Shown: positions 1 to 13,004, numbered from the stretch's first letter. The stretch: DNA of 64,000 nucleotides from Osedax fenrisi (GCA_964019155.1 OZ025245.1:16080491-16144490), one strand, 5' to 3'. Notes: generated from the sequence alone by a model not told the origin. A program made the numbers and translations.

Positions 1-410
1 ATAAGATACTTTTTAAATAGTGAAATAATAGTTTACTACATATATATTAATACATATATTCTTTAAATTATATTATTCTTTTATATTATATAAATCATAA
101 ATATATAAATTGTATTACATACTTTTTATTTGATTACAAATATAGAAATAATGAATATAATATTGATTTTTTATAATAAAGTATATAAACTAATGTAACA
201 TTCATATAATTATTAGTTCTAATATTCACCTGATTTATTATATTACTGTATAATAATGTATACAACTGTATATATAGTTATAGTATATATATAAATTCTA
301 TAATTATAAATATAAATTTTATTTTATTAAAGTTATTATTATAATTACACTTTTAATACCTATCTATTATTATATTTATATAATTTAATAAATTACATAT
401 GTATATTATT

Positions 411-625
411 ATTATCAGATGTAGGCAATACCAGGGTAATTATAGAAGCAGTGTTTCTTATCGAGACAATTGCCCCTTTATTAACATGATAAGTTTCATT
501 ATAGATAAGATTAATACATAAATAATAATGTTATAATAGTATGAATTCTTGTTTACATATATATGATAAAAAAAAAACTTATCATGTAACCAAATGTAAT
601 CATCATGTAATAATATAAATAATTG
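411..625 (-). repeat. Dispersed repeat end with (TAA)n tail, copy 1
   Basis: The complement matches 17440-17655 over about 215 bp: gtaattgtctcgataag, cactgcttctataattaccctg and gcctaaatctgataataat. Both copies end at the same gataataat..., so this looks like the 3' end of a retroelement with a TAA tail. No coding part is recognised. Confidence 0.8.
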
Positions 626-937
626 ATAAAATAATAAAATTAAAATCTAAGAAATACATCAAGAATAAAATAACATAAAATAAAATAATATATATGTATA
701 TATATATAATATTTATAGATGGCTTAAAAGCCTAGATGAATGAAAAAGCAAAATATTGTCTGGTCATTCACCTATTTATGAGATTACGAGAAATATATTA
801 CTAAATGATAATATACAAATAATATATATATATAAAAAACTATATAAAAATATAATATTATATTAAAACTGTAATATAATATAAGATATAACAAACAATC
901 AATCTATAATACTACTAAATTAAATATAAATGAAATA

Positions 938-940
<3 letters not shown>

Positions 941-997
<57 letters not shown>
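941..997. repeat. (TA)n microsatellite
   Basis: One of more than twenty (TA)n tracts of 25-75 bp. Others at about 11316-11378, 12001-12044, 13827-13858, 24437-24480, 26993-27032, 28997-29040, 30661-30733, 31185-31226, 33440-33473, 51271-51314, 57899-57942 and 63161-63198. They give rise to all the IYIYIY frames. Confidence 0.95.
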
Positions 998-1001
<4 letters not shown>

Positions 1002-1057
1002 TTAATGATATTTATATAAATATAATACTTTATTGAAATATATACTTATATTACTAG

Positions 1058-1135
1058 CTAAGCGAGATAACTACAGAAAAAGCCCCCTCACAATATGACA
1101 ATGAAAATATGGAACCTATATATTCAAATCCTATG
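1058..1135 (+). CDS. Possible small coding exon, unidentified
   Basis: After acceptor ttactag, 26 open phase-0 codons (LSEITTEKAPSQYDNENMEP, IYSNPM) before donor gtattc, with better codon-like composition than the surrounding AT desert. The text resembles a cytoplasmic tail with Tyr motifs; it could be an N-terminal exon of the M13 gene, but nothing proves that. Confidence 0.25.
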
Positions 1136-1146
1136 GTATTCATATA

Positions 1147-1185
<39 letters not shown>

Positions 1186-2615
1186 GTCATTCTTTACGGG
1201 AACGGCTGACAATCAAAAATATACCTAATGGGCATACCTTTTTTTAACAATAGGTATCAATTTGAAATTTTATATTATACTTAATTAATATATATAATAT
1301 AATGTTCCATATTTGGTTTTATAAAATAATCATTAATGACAAATATACAAAATAATTGTCAACCTAAAAAAACCCACGCAAAGTATACCGGAATGGTATT
1401 CAATTTTATTCATGCATAATAAACACGAATGGGGTTACAATTAAGATTGCATATAATCCGCTACTAGGTATCCATTATTTATGATGAATCATATACTCTA
1501 GTTTCATATTATAATGAGAATATTCAATGCGCATGCGTTATTTTAATCATTGATGTAAATAAACTATAATTTTAATTCATTTGAATATATTCATCTAAAC
1601 AAGTTATACAGACAATTATATGTTAGTTTTTTATTAATATAATATTTTTAAATAATATATTTATAAATTAAATTGTAAATTGAATTAACAGTTAATTATA
1701 TACAACATTTTTAATATTATCTATATATTTTAAATTATTTAAAAAATACAATTTGAAATATTCAATAATTGAATATAACATGTGTTTTTAAATCTGCTTT
1801 ATATTATTAAATTTATTTTTCGTAATAATTATTAATACAATAATTTAATTTATAATAAATAATTGTGAATATTAAAGTTATAATAATAGTATTGTGAATA
1901 AAATATGGAAACTTTTTATTTTGATTACTCGAGTAACAGTATTAAATTAGATTTGAATTAATCAATATATTAATAATATATTATATTATGTGCAAATACA
2001 CATAACTAATAAACACCATACAAATACAATAACGCGATTTTAAACTCTAAATCTAAAACATGCTCACTAGACATATTTTAAATGTTGTGTATAATAATAT
2101 ATGAAATATAATTATAAAAATGATTATTGATAATTGTATAACATAAATTATTGTTAAATTTATAATATTGTCAACTAGATAAATCATTTATTAAATTAAT
2201 TTATATTAATTAAATAAATGATGTAATCATTACAGTAATGCTCAATTTACATTCTTAATATTTATTTACTTATCATAATGATAATCATTATATATAATAA
2301 AAATTCATAATATAATAGTATTATTAATACACATAATATATTTACTATAATATTACTTGTTTAGTAATGTATACATAATTGTTGATAATTATTTTATAAT
2401 AATTTATTATAGTATAATTTTAAATATGATAATTTATTAACTATAAAATTAATAAAATCGTATTCATTTAGTGTTAAAATTATATTATTATGTTTAGTAT
2501 ATTATTATCTGTATAATCATATAGTGTTTAATAATTAATATTTATACATCATAATTATAGTATGATTTATAACTTATATTTTAATAACATGTTTAGTATT
2601 AATTACGGTAGAAAG

Positions 2616-3475
2616 TAATCTTGTACGAGATCATTTCGGACTATATAATCTAGTACGTCTTATTAAATTTATTCTAAAAGTATTATTTATGAATTTAATA
2701 TTATAGTTATCTTAGATTATTTTAATTTCGACTCTATAGTCATCATTTATATACATATATATATATATTATATTTTCCATCAGTAATTAATAATTAAATA
2801 TAAATATTAGAATAATTCTATAATTATAAAAACACTTAATTTTACAAGTCGTAAGAGAGTACTAATAACTTATTTAATAACTTAGTAATAAGTCGTACTT
2901 TTAAATTACGTACATTCTAATTACCTCGTGCCATAATAATTTAATTATTAATTACTCATATAAATTTATTAAAGTAATCTCTGACGACTTTTTGAGTAAT
3001 CTATTGACTTATTTCGTCAATAAGTAATTTTATTTATAGACCAATTTAACTTATCTATAAAAAAACTTATCTAAAATTAATCTTGTACGAGGTCATTTCG
3101 GACTATGTAATCTAGTACGTCTTATTAAATTTAGTTTATTCTAAAAGTATTATTTATGAATTTAACATTATAGTTATCTTAAATTATTTTAATTTCTAAT
3201 CTAGATTTATTATTTATATACATATTTGTATATATTATATTTTCCATCAATAATTAATGATTAAATATAAATATTAGAATAATAATTGTAGAATTATGAA
3301 AACACTTAACTTTACAAGTGGTACGAGGTTACTAATGAGTAGTGATATTACTTAATTCTTAATTACTCATATTAATTTATTAAAGTAATCTCTGACGACT
3401 TATTTAGTAATCTATTAAGACTTATTCCGCCAATAAGTAATTTTATTTATAAAACAAATTTAACTTATATATATA
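2616..3475. repeat. Tandem duplication, two units of about 400-460 bp
   Basis: aatcttgtacgag(a/g)tcatttcgg and gtaatctctgacgactt recur at 2618/3079 and about 2973/3388 with intervening sequence also alike. A direct local duplication of non-coding DNA; origin unknown. Confidence 0.85.
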
Positions 3476-3538
3476 TTAATAAATATAGTTATTTATATTT
3501 ATACTTATCTATTTTTTTCTAATTTCTATATTCAGGAC

Positions 3539-3745
3539 ACTGTTGGGGCAATAAAGTGAACCTGGCGAGATATGTTCCTCTCTGAATGTCATCTCATAAA
3601 TAACCTATCGTGGGTGCCTATAAAGAACTATATACAGCAGTCGATGGACGATATAGTATGCATGTCTGGTGCTCTACTAAATGTGATGAGAGATATAAAT
3701 GATCTGAGAATGCGATTCATAAAGTGCCGAAAAAGCTTGCCATAG
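3539..3745 (+). other. GC-richer island with open frame, unidentified
   Basis: About 200 bp much richer in G+C than its surroundings. One frame is open for about 60 codons (WRDMFLSECHLINNLSWVPI ... FIKCRKSLP then TAG), following ttcag and with gtaaat shortly after. Another frame is also protein-like in part (AYKELYTAVDGRYSMHVWCS), so a frameshifted remnant is possible. No family recognised. Confidence 0.3.
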
Positions 3746-3874
3746 TAAGGTAAATTAATTTTGTGTATATAAATATATATATATATTTATTAATTAAGAG
3801 GATCTCAATGGATAAATTAGTTAATATCAGAACAAATTGTAATATGTACTAGTGATCTAAAAATTCAAATCTTT

Positions 3875-4040
3875 GCTTGTCTTCGAAGACTTTCAAATCA
3901 TTAAAAAAATGTTTGGAGACATCAAATCTCTACCATGTCATGTATTCGAAGACATTCAAATCACCAAAAAAATGTTTGAAGACATCAAATCTTTACCAAT
4001 TCCTGTATTCGAAGACTTTCAAATCATAAAACAATGTTTG
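3875..4040 (+). repeat. 63-bp tandem subterminal repeats of the hAT-like element
   Basis: About 2.6 units in which tcgaagac(a/t)ttcaaatca and gacatcaaatct alternate. The reading frame VFEDFQIIKKMFGDIKSLP repeats with a 21-residue period only because the DNA repeats. Similar TTTGAAATC-type words recur reversed near 5460-5560, as expected for transposase-binding subterminal repeats. Confidence 0.75.
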
Positions 4041-4175
4041 TCACATAAATTATTGAATTTATTGATAGTAAAAACTTCCCATCATCTAATATACAGTTGA
4101 TCCCCTTTACTTCTACAAACAAAGTATAATGTGAGAGCACAGTAAACATAAACAAATTCCATTGCAGATTTCCTA

Positions 4176-4915
4176 CATACCTACTATAGCTACATATCTA
4201 CATGAATACCTACTTACCCACCTATATACCTACCTACTTACCAACCTAAGTATATGCATGACTACCTACCCAGCCACCTACATGCCCATATACATACCCT
4301 ACCCAACAACCCGCCTACCTATCTATCTACCTACTCACATATCTACCTATCCATCCACCCACCTAACTACCCACCCATACATATATCTACCTGACTACCT
4401 ACCCATCCACCTACTTGCCTATATGCATACCCTACCACCAACCTACTTACCTACCCACCCACTCATATACCTAAATATCTTCCTGAGTACCTACTTACCT
4501 ATATGCATACACTACCCTACCACCCACCTAACTATCTATCTACCTTTCCACCCACCCACCTAACTACCCACCCATATCTCTCTACCTTCATGACTACCTA
4601 CCAACCTACTTGCCTATATAACTACCCTATCACCCACCTACCTACCTCCTATCTACCCACCCATCCATATATCTACCTACATACATACCTCCCTGCCCTA
4701 CAACCTACCTAACTATACTACCCACCTATCTACCTACATACATACCTATCTACTTTCCCAATGTATATATATATGTAGGTCCTACATACCTGACTGCCTA
4801 CCTCCCCACCTGTATACTTGCCTACATATTTGCCTGACTATCTATCCATCTACACATATACCTACCTGCATACCTATCTAACTAAATAAACACCTACCTA
4901 CATACATGCATATAT
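4176..4915. repeat. Degenerate CTAC/CTAT/CCAC tetranucleotide minisatellite
   Basis: About 740 bp of variants of cctac, ctacctac and cacccacc, strongly C-rich and nearly G-free on the + strand. All the long open frames here (YLPTYLPTH-type peptides) are translations of the repeat. It lies wholly inside the hAT-like element. Confidence 0.9.
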
Positions 4916-5170
4916 ACACACATATATAATATACAAACACTAAAATAGTTAATAAGTGTACATATTTCTCTACATAGAGTTATATATTGAGAGTGTATCA
5001 TACACTAAATGCCATCCAATGTATCATATAAAATCGATTCATGAGTATTATATAATAATAATTTAGGATATGCAATTAGCTACCTGTCCTTATCTATTAT
5101 CTATTAATATACGTTTGTTCACTAATTTAGTTCCCTACATCTATATTAATAATCTATCACTCTGATCGTA

Positions 5171-5317
5171 TAAATGCTCCTTTTTTTCGAGTTTATTCCA
5201 AATTATAGTACTAATCGAACTTATTAAATATATTCCTATTATATATAATAGGAATATATTTAATAAGTTCGATTAGTACTATAATTTGGAATAAACTCGA
5301 AAAAAAAGGAGCATTTA
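5171..5317. repeat. 147-bp near-perfect palindrome
   Basis: Arms starting taaatgctcc and ending ggagcattta are complementary throughout with one length difference in an A/T run and essentially no loop (centre tattcctattata/tataataggaata). It would form a long cruciform or RNA hairpin. It lies inside the hAT-like element. Confidence 0.92.
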
Positions 5318-5585
5318 TTGTATATATATATACATATAAATAATGACTTATATAATTTATAAGTATATAAATTACATATTACGTATAATAATGTGGCTAC
5401 AATACTATGATAAATAGTGAATTTAATCCATACAAATTTTTGAAAATTAAATAGGTGTGACTCGAATTGACTCGAAAATTAGATTTAAGATTTGAAATAA
5501 TAATTTATATAAATGTTTGAAAATGATGTGACTCGATTTGAAACTTGAATTGAAAGATTTGAAAATTTAGATCACTAATATGTAC

Positions 5586-6640
5586 TATTAATTGATGATA
5601 TAGCATATATAACATATATGTTATTTAGTAACTATGAACAAATTACCAATTAAATAAGTTTTTAAATAACATAAAAAGCATATTTTATAGCATGATATTT
5701 AAAATATATTGTTATATAATATTTTATATCTAATATATAAATTCTATAAAAATTACATTTATATATAGATAAAAAAACTTATTAATTATTAACTTTAACT
5801 TATAAACTATTAACTATTATTTTATAATATTGATTTTATATTAGCTGAATGCATAATGTAATTACTTTACAATTTATTTATTGTTGACTTTTCAAATGCA
5901 TTTTACTAGAAATAATATATGCTATGTTTACATATATAAATGAATGTTTAGATAAAAGTACAAAGCTATCTACCTAATTATTTTTCTATATATAATTAAC
6001 ATATATATGAATAATATAACAAAACCCATATTCAAAAATAGAATTATTATTTGTAAAATATATATTTGTTACTTTTATGTAATAGATATGATTTTCTTTC
6101 TTTTTTATATAATAAAAAAAATAGTTTAAATCAATAAATAGTATTTTAGAAACATTTAAAAAAAAGAGAAAATGCTTCCTTATCTCTACATATATGAATT
6201 CAACAAAATGGCCGTCTCAAAAATACATATCGCACCTACCACCACCAAACTTACTACAGCTAAATAATTTTTAGATCTTTGCCGGTAATTTATATACTCC
6301 AATATGCATGTTTTATTTGGTTCATTTTATATCACTATTTAATCGTATATAATATTTATTATCATACTTAATTATCTACTAACTATTTTTTATATATATA
6401 AATTACTCATATATACATATATGTTACTCAAAATATCAGTAACTATTAAGTATATATATATTTATTAATATATTTAAATTATATAGAATTGGATACCTGC
6501 AATCCAGTTTATTTGATGAGTTTCAACACGGTATCATGTACTGATTAACGTTAGTAATATATAACACTTTAAATTATTTACTAATTAATATTTTGTTTCA
6601 ATTATATAGTTTAAAACTACAAAAAAAACTATGTTGAAAT
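5586..6640. other. AT-rich stretch, nothing recognised
   Basis: No coding, RNA or transposon end is recognisable. A short GC-richer patch near 6205-6245 (aatggccgtctcaaaaatac) is unexplained. Confidence 0.6.
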
Positions 6641-6649
6641 AAATTACAG

Positions 6650-8358
6650 GAAGCAGCTCTCGGACTCAGATGCAATGCTTGTAACAAGATGAATAACTTC
6701 AAATCCTTCTGTAGGAGCAGACATTACTATAAGAACTATAAGAAACAGGAGTCCACTAAATTACATCAAACTTACATGTAGCAGACCAGGACATAAGATA
6801 CAAGGTTTTTATTAAATTATGTTAAACTATTCATACCCTTTAAAAATAGAACATATATATTATTTAAAGTTGACAAAGGGTCTTAAAGTAATGTACTATC
6901 CTTTAAGGTATACAATAACATTAGAAAGCCTACTTAACTAACCCCTATCCATACATACTCTTAGCATATGAAAATAAACCTATTGCGACCTACGGCATAA
7001 CAATAATATGTTATAATTATAATGGCATATTATACGATATAAACTTCACTATAGTCGAATCCCCACAACCCCCTATAATATGACTAATAGACACATCTGC
7101 AGAAGGCTAAGCCTAAATAAAAATATTATGCACAGACATAATCCCACCTATATCAAAACCACCCGCCAAAAATGATACCAGAATATTCCCCGTAACACTT
7201 CAAATAAGCCTCGACAAATAAGTACGACCCTTGTTACATGCGAATAAATGTGTCGAAATCAACTTTAAAGTATATATAGAACTATAGCGTATGATGTCCA
7301 AAGGAATCATCATATCGGTAAATAAGCCTACAGCATAGGTATCCAGCATAACATATGCACCAAAGAAGTAAGGCGACATCATGATATTATATGTAATATG
7401 GTATTCCAACCAATGCGAAAGATTCCAGACACATCCAATAAGCAATTGGAAACTACCACCAAACATCAGAAGCATACCATATATGTCCTCCACTAATAGG
7501 ACATCACCCACATTTCATCCAGTCCTCACTACCTAGCATCAAATGAATTCATAGAAAGACACGTTCAGACCATAAAGAACATTATAAAAAATACAGACAT
7601 CAATAAGATAACTAAAGCACTACTATCTTAGAGAAATAACCCTCAAAATATGATGACCCCAGCCCTCTACACCTACTCTTACATCAATCCAAACATCAGA
7701 ACGCATGAAACTACAAACACATCAAACAGACATAAATTAACTAGATGACATTACTTGCAAGAAAACTGCATACATCGTACATAACGTTCAAATCTGTCAA
7801 ATTCGAGACTCCTTAAAATTCACATGATCCCCAGCTACCATTGTCAAGAAACGAACCAGAATCATATGTCATGTGTACCCATACGGGAAACATCCTATGA
7901 CGTACAAGACATAAAATACGATCAACACCTACAACTAACCCCAAGAAAATTACACCACCATAGAGAATACCCCCACTCAAACACTACATTTATCTAATTA
8001 CCCAACACCACCATCTGATAATAATACCATCCTCTCACACACAGCTATTATAGAACAAAAGCAGCTTAGGAAACTATACGCCGAAGCTCCAGGAACAGGC
8101 ACACTCCCTACCGATTTGTCCTGTAATATATCTTCTTCTTAGAAGAGGTGATGTTATGTTATTATCACTATTACTTTGTGTATTATTATTATTATCTCGC
8201 ATTATACTAACACACGCCGAGTGCTAGGGATATGCCCATACATCACCGTCTCACATGATTAAGCAATGCTAGACGCCTATCTATAAGAGCCGTGATAAAT
8301 GTACAAAGTTAATAAATAATGTATTTAACGCATTGATTCTTTTTCTAATAACTTAACA
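6650..8358 (+). mobile_element. Decayed, internally deleted Ty3/gypsy retrotransposon with probable 3' LTR
   Basis: Fragments appear in gag-pol order but in shifting frames: a zinc knuckle CNACNKMNNFKSFC (His to Asn) near 6680-6720; a protease tail (about 7000-7110, NKPIATYGITII...ES PQPPI); the start of a reverse transcriptase (about 7190-7370, SKGIIISVNKPT, VSSITYAPKK and GDI); then, with the polymerase and RNase H missing, the end of an integrase (about 7505-7660; DITHISSSPHY, ASNEFIERHVQTIKNIIKNT with the catalytic E). The C-terminal tail ends near 8141 before a purine-rich agaagagg and an LTR. The + strand is strikingly poor in G. Confidence 0.75.
8152..8358 (+). repeat. Probable 3' LTR of the Ty3/gypsy remnant
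   Basis: Begins TGTTATG right after a purine-rich tract (agaagaggtga) and ends TAACA, giving the usual TGTTA...TAACA inverted termini. Inside are tataagagcc (TATA-like, near 8281) and an aataaataatg poly(A)-like signal. No 5' partner LTR is visible upstream, so the call rests on position and termini. Confidence 0.6.
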
Positions 8359-9560
8359 ACTTGTATATACAAATATACTTTAATATAAATACATTTCTGA
8401 TTAATGATTCATATACAAATATACTAAATTTGATTTTGATAATTATGTTAATGTTTGAATCAAATAATAATATTTATGTAATGTATTATTCTAATATAAT
8501 TACACTAACAAATATAAATAAATGAAATACAATTAAATATATTTATGATTATTTGATACAAATACATAAAATCTGTTTTTGATATAAATTAAATTATTAA
8601 TGTTGATCAAATATAAAGATTTATATAAGTTTTCAAGAATAATTAATTGATTATTGTTTAAATGAATATAACATAATTGATACAATTGATATATTTAGTA
8701 TTTTAATTTGAAATAAAATTGACATGTAAGAATCCATAATTAATTTATTATTCTTTTATACAAGAAAATATTAATGACAAATATATATATATATATTTTT
8801 ATAAATATTTAAATATAATATACATATTAGTGTTGTAAATGATGTCGGGTAGTTTCGGGTAATTGACTACATGGAAGGTTTCGGGTATCAAAATATGATT
8901 TTGGTTCAATTACGATTTAAATACTAATAACTTATCATTATCGAAAATATAAAAAATGCTTATTTAAAATTATAGTAAAAGTATTTTATACAATATAAAA
9001 TAAAATCAACAATATAATTCGTTATCAATTAATTAGACAATAATTTTGTTATCAATGAGTTAATATATAATACATAATGTTACGGGTCGTGTACGGCAGA
9101 AATGCAGAATCAGGAATCGCTATAATTAATAAAAAATAGATAGATAAACAATAAAAAACATAGTAAAGCTAGCTCGGGTATGGCTATTATATCTATAAAG
9201 TCTATTCCACACCTAAACTATATGGAAATCCCTCGTATAATTATATACATTTTTACATGTATTAATTAAAATGTTAACATTATATTGAATTTATTAGGGA
9301 GAGTTAAAGTGAGGTATATAAATAGAAGTAAAACGTAAATACCTACGAATATTCGCATGCATTTTGAAAATAATTATGTTTTTATAGAAACGTTTGATAT
9401 TCGCAAGTGAGGTTGTTTCGTGCGTATATTTTCATGTGTGGCATCACTTTAAAATATAATTCTAAATGATTCTAATACTCGCCACTTTGGATTGAGGTAT
9501 ATATATATATACCAGATTAAACATTTTGTATATCTATATACATATCCCATTATATTTATA
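8359..9560. other. AT-rich stretch with short GC-richer patches
   Basis: gatgtcgggtagtttcgggt near 8840-8885 and gtttcgtgcgtatattttca near 9414-9440 stand out, but no frame or repeat end is assignable. Confidence 0.55.
9095..9135 (+). repeat. Short dispersed repeat, also at 14160-14205
   Basis: gaaatgcagaatcagg followed by (a/c)atcgctata and taataaa occurs at both places. Origin unknown. Confidence 0.5.
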
Positions 9561-9572
9561 TTGAATTAATAC

Positions 9573-10026
9573 CAAAGATTTTCCGAAGGAAAGATATAAC
9601 ACTTACGCGAAATCGTGTTTTTCGAATTTGTATACAAAATACCCCAGTGCCACCTATAGCGGGTTACTTTTAGGAACTATGTGTTATCTATAATGTAAAT
9701 TCGTATTTAACTAAACACTTTTAAAATGTTAAATAATATGCTTTAAATTAATATTTATATGATGAAAACTAAGTGTTCATTACTAATATATAACAAACAA
9801 ATATGATATGTATGTTTTAAATGCTATAAGTATATATTTAGTAAATAAAAGCTAATTTATATTGCATGTAATTTAATAGAGCAATGAAAAAATTGTTGTA
9901 TGCAAATAGAGCCTAACCTAAATCTATTTCAGTGATTTCGATACTACTGCTAGCAGCAGCAGGGGATATTACTAAATTATGTTGCATGTATAGGGAGTGT
10001 TATATCTTTGCTTCGCAAAATCTTTG
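9573..10026 (+). mobile_element. Non-autonomous TIR element (CAAAGATTTT family), copy 1
   Basis: Ends CAAAGATTTTCCGAAGGAAA and the complement of ...gcttcgcaaaatctttg match over about 31 bases with two differences, flanked by ttaatac (9566-9572 and 10027-10033). It is 454 bp with no open frame. The superfamily is unresolved because the visible target repeat is 7 bp. A diverged copy lies at about 51711-52110. Confidence 0.8.
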
Positions 10027-11323
10027 TTAATACTAAATAAATAGGCTTACATAATTATATAAGTGTGTATATATTATAATAATTATATAATAATAATATA
10101 TATTTATTGAATACAATACAAAAAGCGGATACAAATATGATTATTAATCTATGTGTTAATAATATCGAATATATACTATTAAAAAATATAAATTATTGAA
10201 TGAATCATGATTGCATAAGTATTATAAATTAATTAAAACATGCATAATTCCTATCTACACCATGTATTATTTTTACTATTTTTTTTGTGCATAACTTTTT
10301 TTTAAATAAAAATAAACTAAAATACTTCTATTATAGAATTTAATAATATGTCTAATGATATCAAATTTATTATAATAGCATCAATATAAAAAATCGTATT
10401 CCTATGGTTTTATTTATATCGTACAAATACATTATAGTTGGGTTATTCGTAGACTATAAATGTATAGTATTTACATTTTATACTAGTTTGGAAATATTAA
10501 AAATTATAGTAATATTACTAATATTAGATATTATATAGGAAGGTTAAAATGAATTAATAATGTAATATAATGAAAAATAAATAACTTATTGAAAAACAAA
10601 TATTTCGAAAATGTTACTATAGTATCTTACTTACGATTCTATATTCAATAATATATAACATACATTTATATATTTATTTACTATATATATACATAGATAA
10701 TTTATTAAAATATAATACCTACTATATTTAATAATATACAAATTATTTATTATTATTCAAATTTTGAAATAATCTGAAATAATAATATTGAAATTTAAAT
10801 AATTACTACTATTTCCTAAGTTTTTATGAGTCATACAAATCTTTGATTATAAATAGAAATTGATGTATATTTTTACAAAATAATAATAATATTTAATTCA
10901 AAATGTATATTTTTAATTAATAACATCTTTTATATTTTTATTCAATATATTTATTCTAAAGTACATTTAATATATTAATTCATAAATTGCCATTTGACAT
11001 ATACGCATTAAGTTGCTGTATTTCGGTAAAAACAGTGTGTCAACAGATTCCGTTTTTTTGTGTAACCAAGTATATACACGCAGAAATCTAAAAATGTAAT
11101 TATTTATAGTCTATTCTCTATAAAACCAAATGATAATTAAATATATTCATTATAATATAACGATTATTAAAATATTATTTAATTAGATACCAATTATTTC
11201 TCTAACATATAGTAATTCATAAATTAAAGTAGGTGGTTGACACAAAATTGTCGGCCTAATCTTCGTGTCAGCGTATTCCGTATTTATATGCCCGTTTTGT
11301 CTTCTCATTCCGTATATTATATA

Positions 11324-11379
<56 letters not shown>

Positions 11380-11399
11380 TCAATGAATACAATTTATAT

Positions 11400-11470
11400 A
11401 AAACGTTTAAAGAGAATCACTGAAAGCGATCAGATGTATTGATTCGAAACCTCCTAACAATATGTGCAAT
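11400..11470 (+). repeat. Third fragment of the inverted-repeat arm family
   Basis: atcactgaaagcgatcagatgtattgattcgaaac followed by caatatgtgca closely resembles 21828-21885, showing that the arms at 20.3-22.3 kb belong to a dispersed family. It is preceded by a (TA)n tract at 11316-11378. Confidence 0.65.
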
Positions 11471-11997
11471 TTTATATAATATGTTTCCATTATAATAATT
11501 TTCCTAATAAAATAATAAAATATTAACAATTATAAAGATAATAATAAAGTCATAGTAATATAAAGAAACAATGAAAAGATTAAATATAAATTAAGCAAAT
11601 AAAAGATTAATAAATAATAAAAAATTATAAGCCAAAATTAAATTTTAAATTATAATAATAATAAAAAAGATATAAATAAAAATAAAAGTTGTGATTCGTG
11701 AATAGGCATTCAAAGCTAAATATTACAGAAATAGTTGACAAATTAATATATTTAATATTGTTTAAATAAAATTTAAATTAATACTGTTAAATAAATAGTT
11801 GATTAAAATTCAATTGAAACTATCATTATTTTTCATATTTTGAAAAACATTTGGTTGGTAATTTATAAAATATATAATAAATAAGAGCCTACATATAACA
11901 TACCATGAGGTATCTGGTAGTAAACATATTTAATATTCGATAATGAATTATTTATTTTTGTAGTAAATGTTCCGTTATTTAAATAATTATTTATTAG

Positions 11998-12048
<51 letters not shown>

Positions 12049-13004
12049 ATTCAAAATGTTTCAAGTTTCTTTATAATATGTTATGACCTAAAACAACAAT
12101 TGTTGTTAACAGTTCTTTCAAATCTAGAAAATTACATCCATTTTTTTAAAAACTATTTTAGAAGAATAATGCATATTTAAAAACGATAATGTGGTATTTT
12201 TTAATCATACTATATTGATTTTTATTTATTAATTTATATTTAATTATGAATTTGGATAATCTATTATATATCATTTTTTTTAATATTTAATAATTTGTGG
12301 AAAATAACAACGGCGCAGTAATTAATAATATTGTTATCATTATATTAATGGTGGCTTTATAATTAGTTTTTGATATATATTTATATACGAAAATACGTAT
12401 ACGTATATATACGTTGAAAATATATCCGTTATAATAGTATTATTATGAGATATATGATTCATAGGATATAAAATACAATTAATAATTTCCTTTATCAATG
12501 TCATATTATAATTATTTAAATCTAAGGATACTTTTATTTCATTCTATTAGTAACGTTAATGATTAACTATTGGTAATAAGTATGACATAACAACTATATA
12601 GATTATATATTAATAATGTTAAATCATTGTTACTATAGTAACAATAATATTATTCTAATATTTATTGAATTTACTATACCTTCACAAATAATAAAAACAT
12701 TTTCTTTAAAGTATTCGCATATTTTGATTATTTATTTCAATACCATTATAAATAAATATATTTATAGTCTTACCATAAGTGTGTGTCTTTTTTAATTATT
12801 TTCCTATTAGAACCTTTATTATGTCTAGAAAATAATTCATAATACGTTCATTTATATGAAATTATATATTATTTTATTTATATTTATTTTTTTCAGTTAC
12901 ATATATAAATAGCTTTTATATAAAATGTATCCTCATATAAACGTTAACAAATATATATTTTATTTTATTCTGATGGAATTTATGGAAAATTACTTTTATC
13001 ACTC

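Larger units (their letters stand above)
626..2615. other. AT-rich stretch, little recognisable
   Basis: Apart from (TA)n at 941-997 and 1158-1185 and the possible exon at 1058, I see only A/T-rich sequence with no coherent frame on either strand. Confidence 0.6.
3850..5577 (+). mobile_element. Non-autonomous hAT-like element, 25-bp TIRs and 8-bp target duplication
   Basis: TIRs begin TAGTGATCTAA and match at 23 of 25 positions (3850-3874 against the complement of 5553-5577). The exact 8-bp direct repeat atatgtac flanks it (3842-3849 and 5578-5585). The termini fit the hAT rule YARNG and 8-bp duplications. Subterminal TTCAAATC repeats occur at both ends; on the left they form a 63-bp repeat that happens to stay open as protein but is not a gene. 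The interior is a CTAC minisatellite and a palindrome. No transposase is present. Confidence 0.85.

Noticed and set aside
3873..4100. 75-codon repeat protein (FEDFQI...FGDIKSLP)
   Set aside because: The repeat period is that of subterminal repeats just inside a hAT-like TIR; non-coding explanation is sufficient.
4162..4712. Long YLPTHLPTY-type open reading frames
   Set aside because: They translate the CTAC minisatellite in several frames at once; no start context, splice site or conserved domain.
6900..8150. Nuclear insertion of mitochondrial DNA, suggested by low G on one strand and a hydrophobic - strand frame
   Set aside because: The + strand encodes recognisable Ty3/gypsy zinc knuckle, RT-start and integrase motifs in order.
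11183..12054. IYIYIY-containing frames here and at many other (TA)n tracts
   Set aside because: Microsatellite translation; flanking codons show no recognisable motif.
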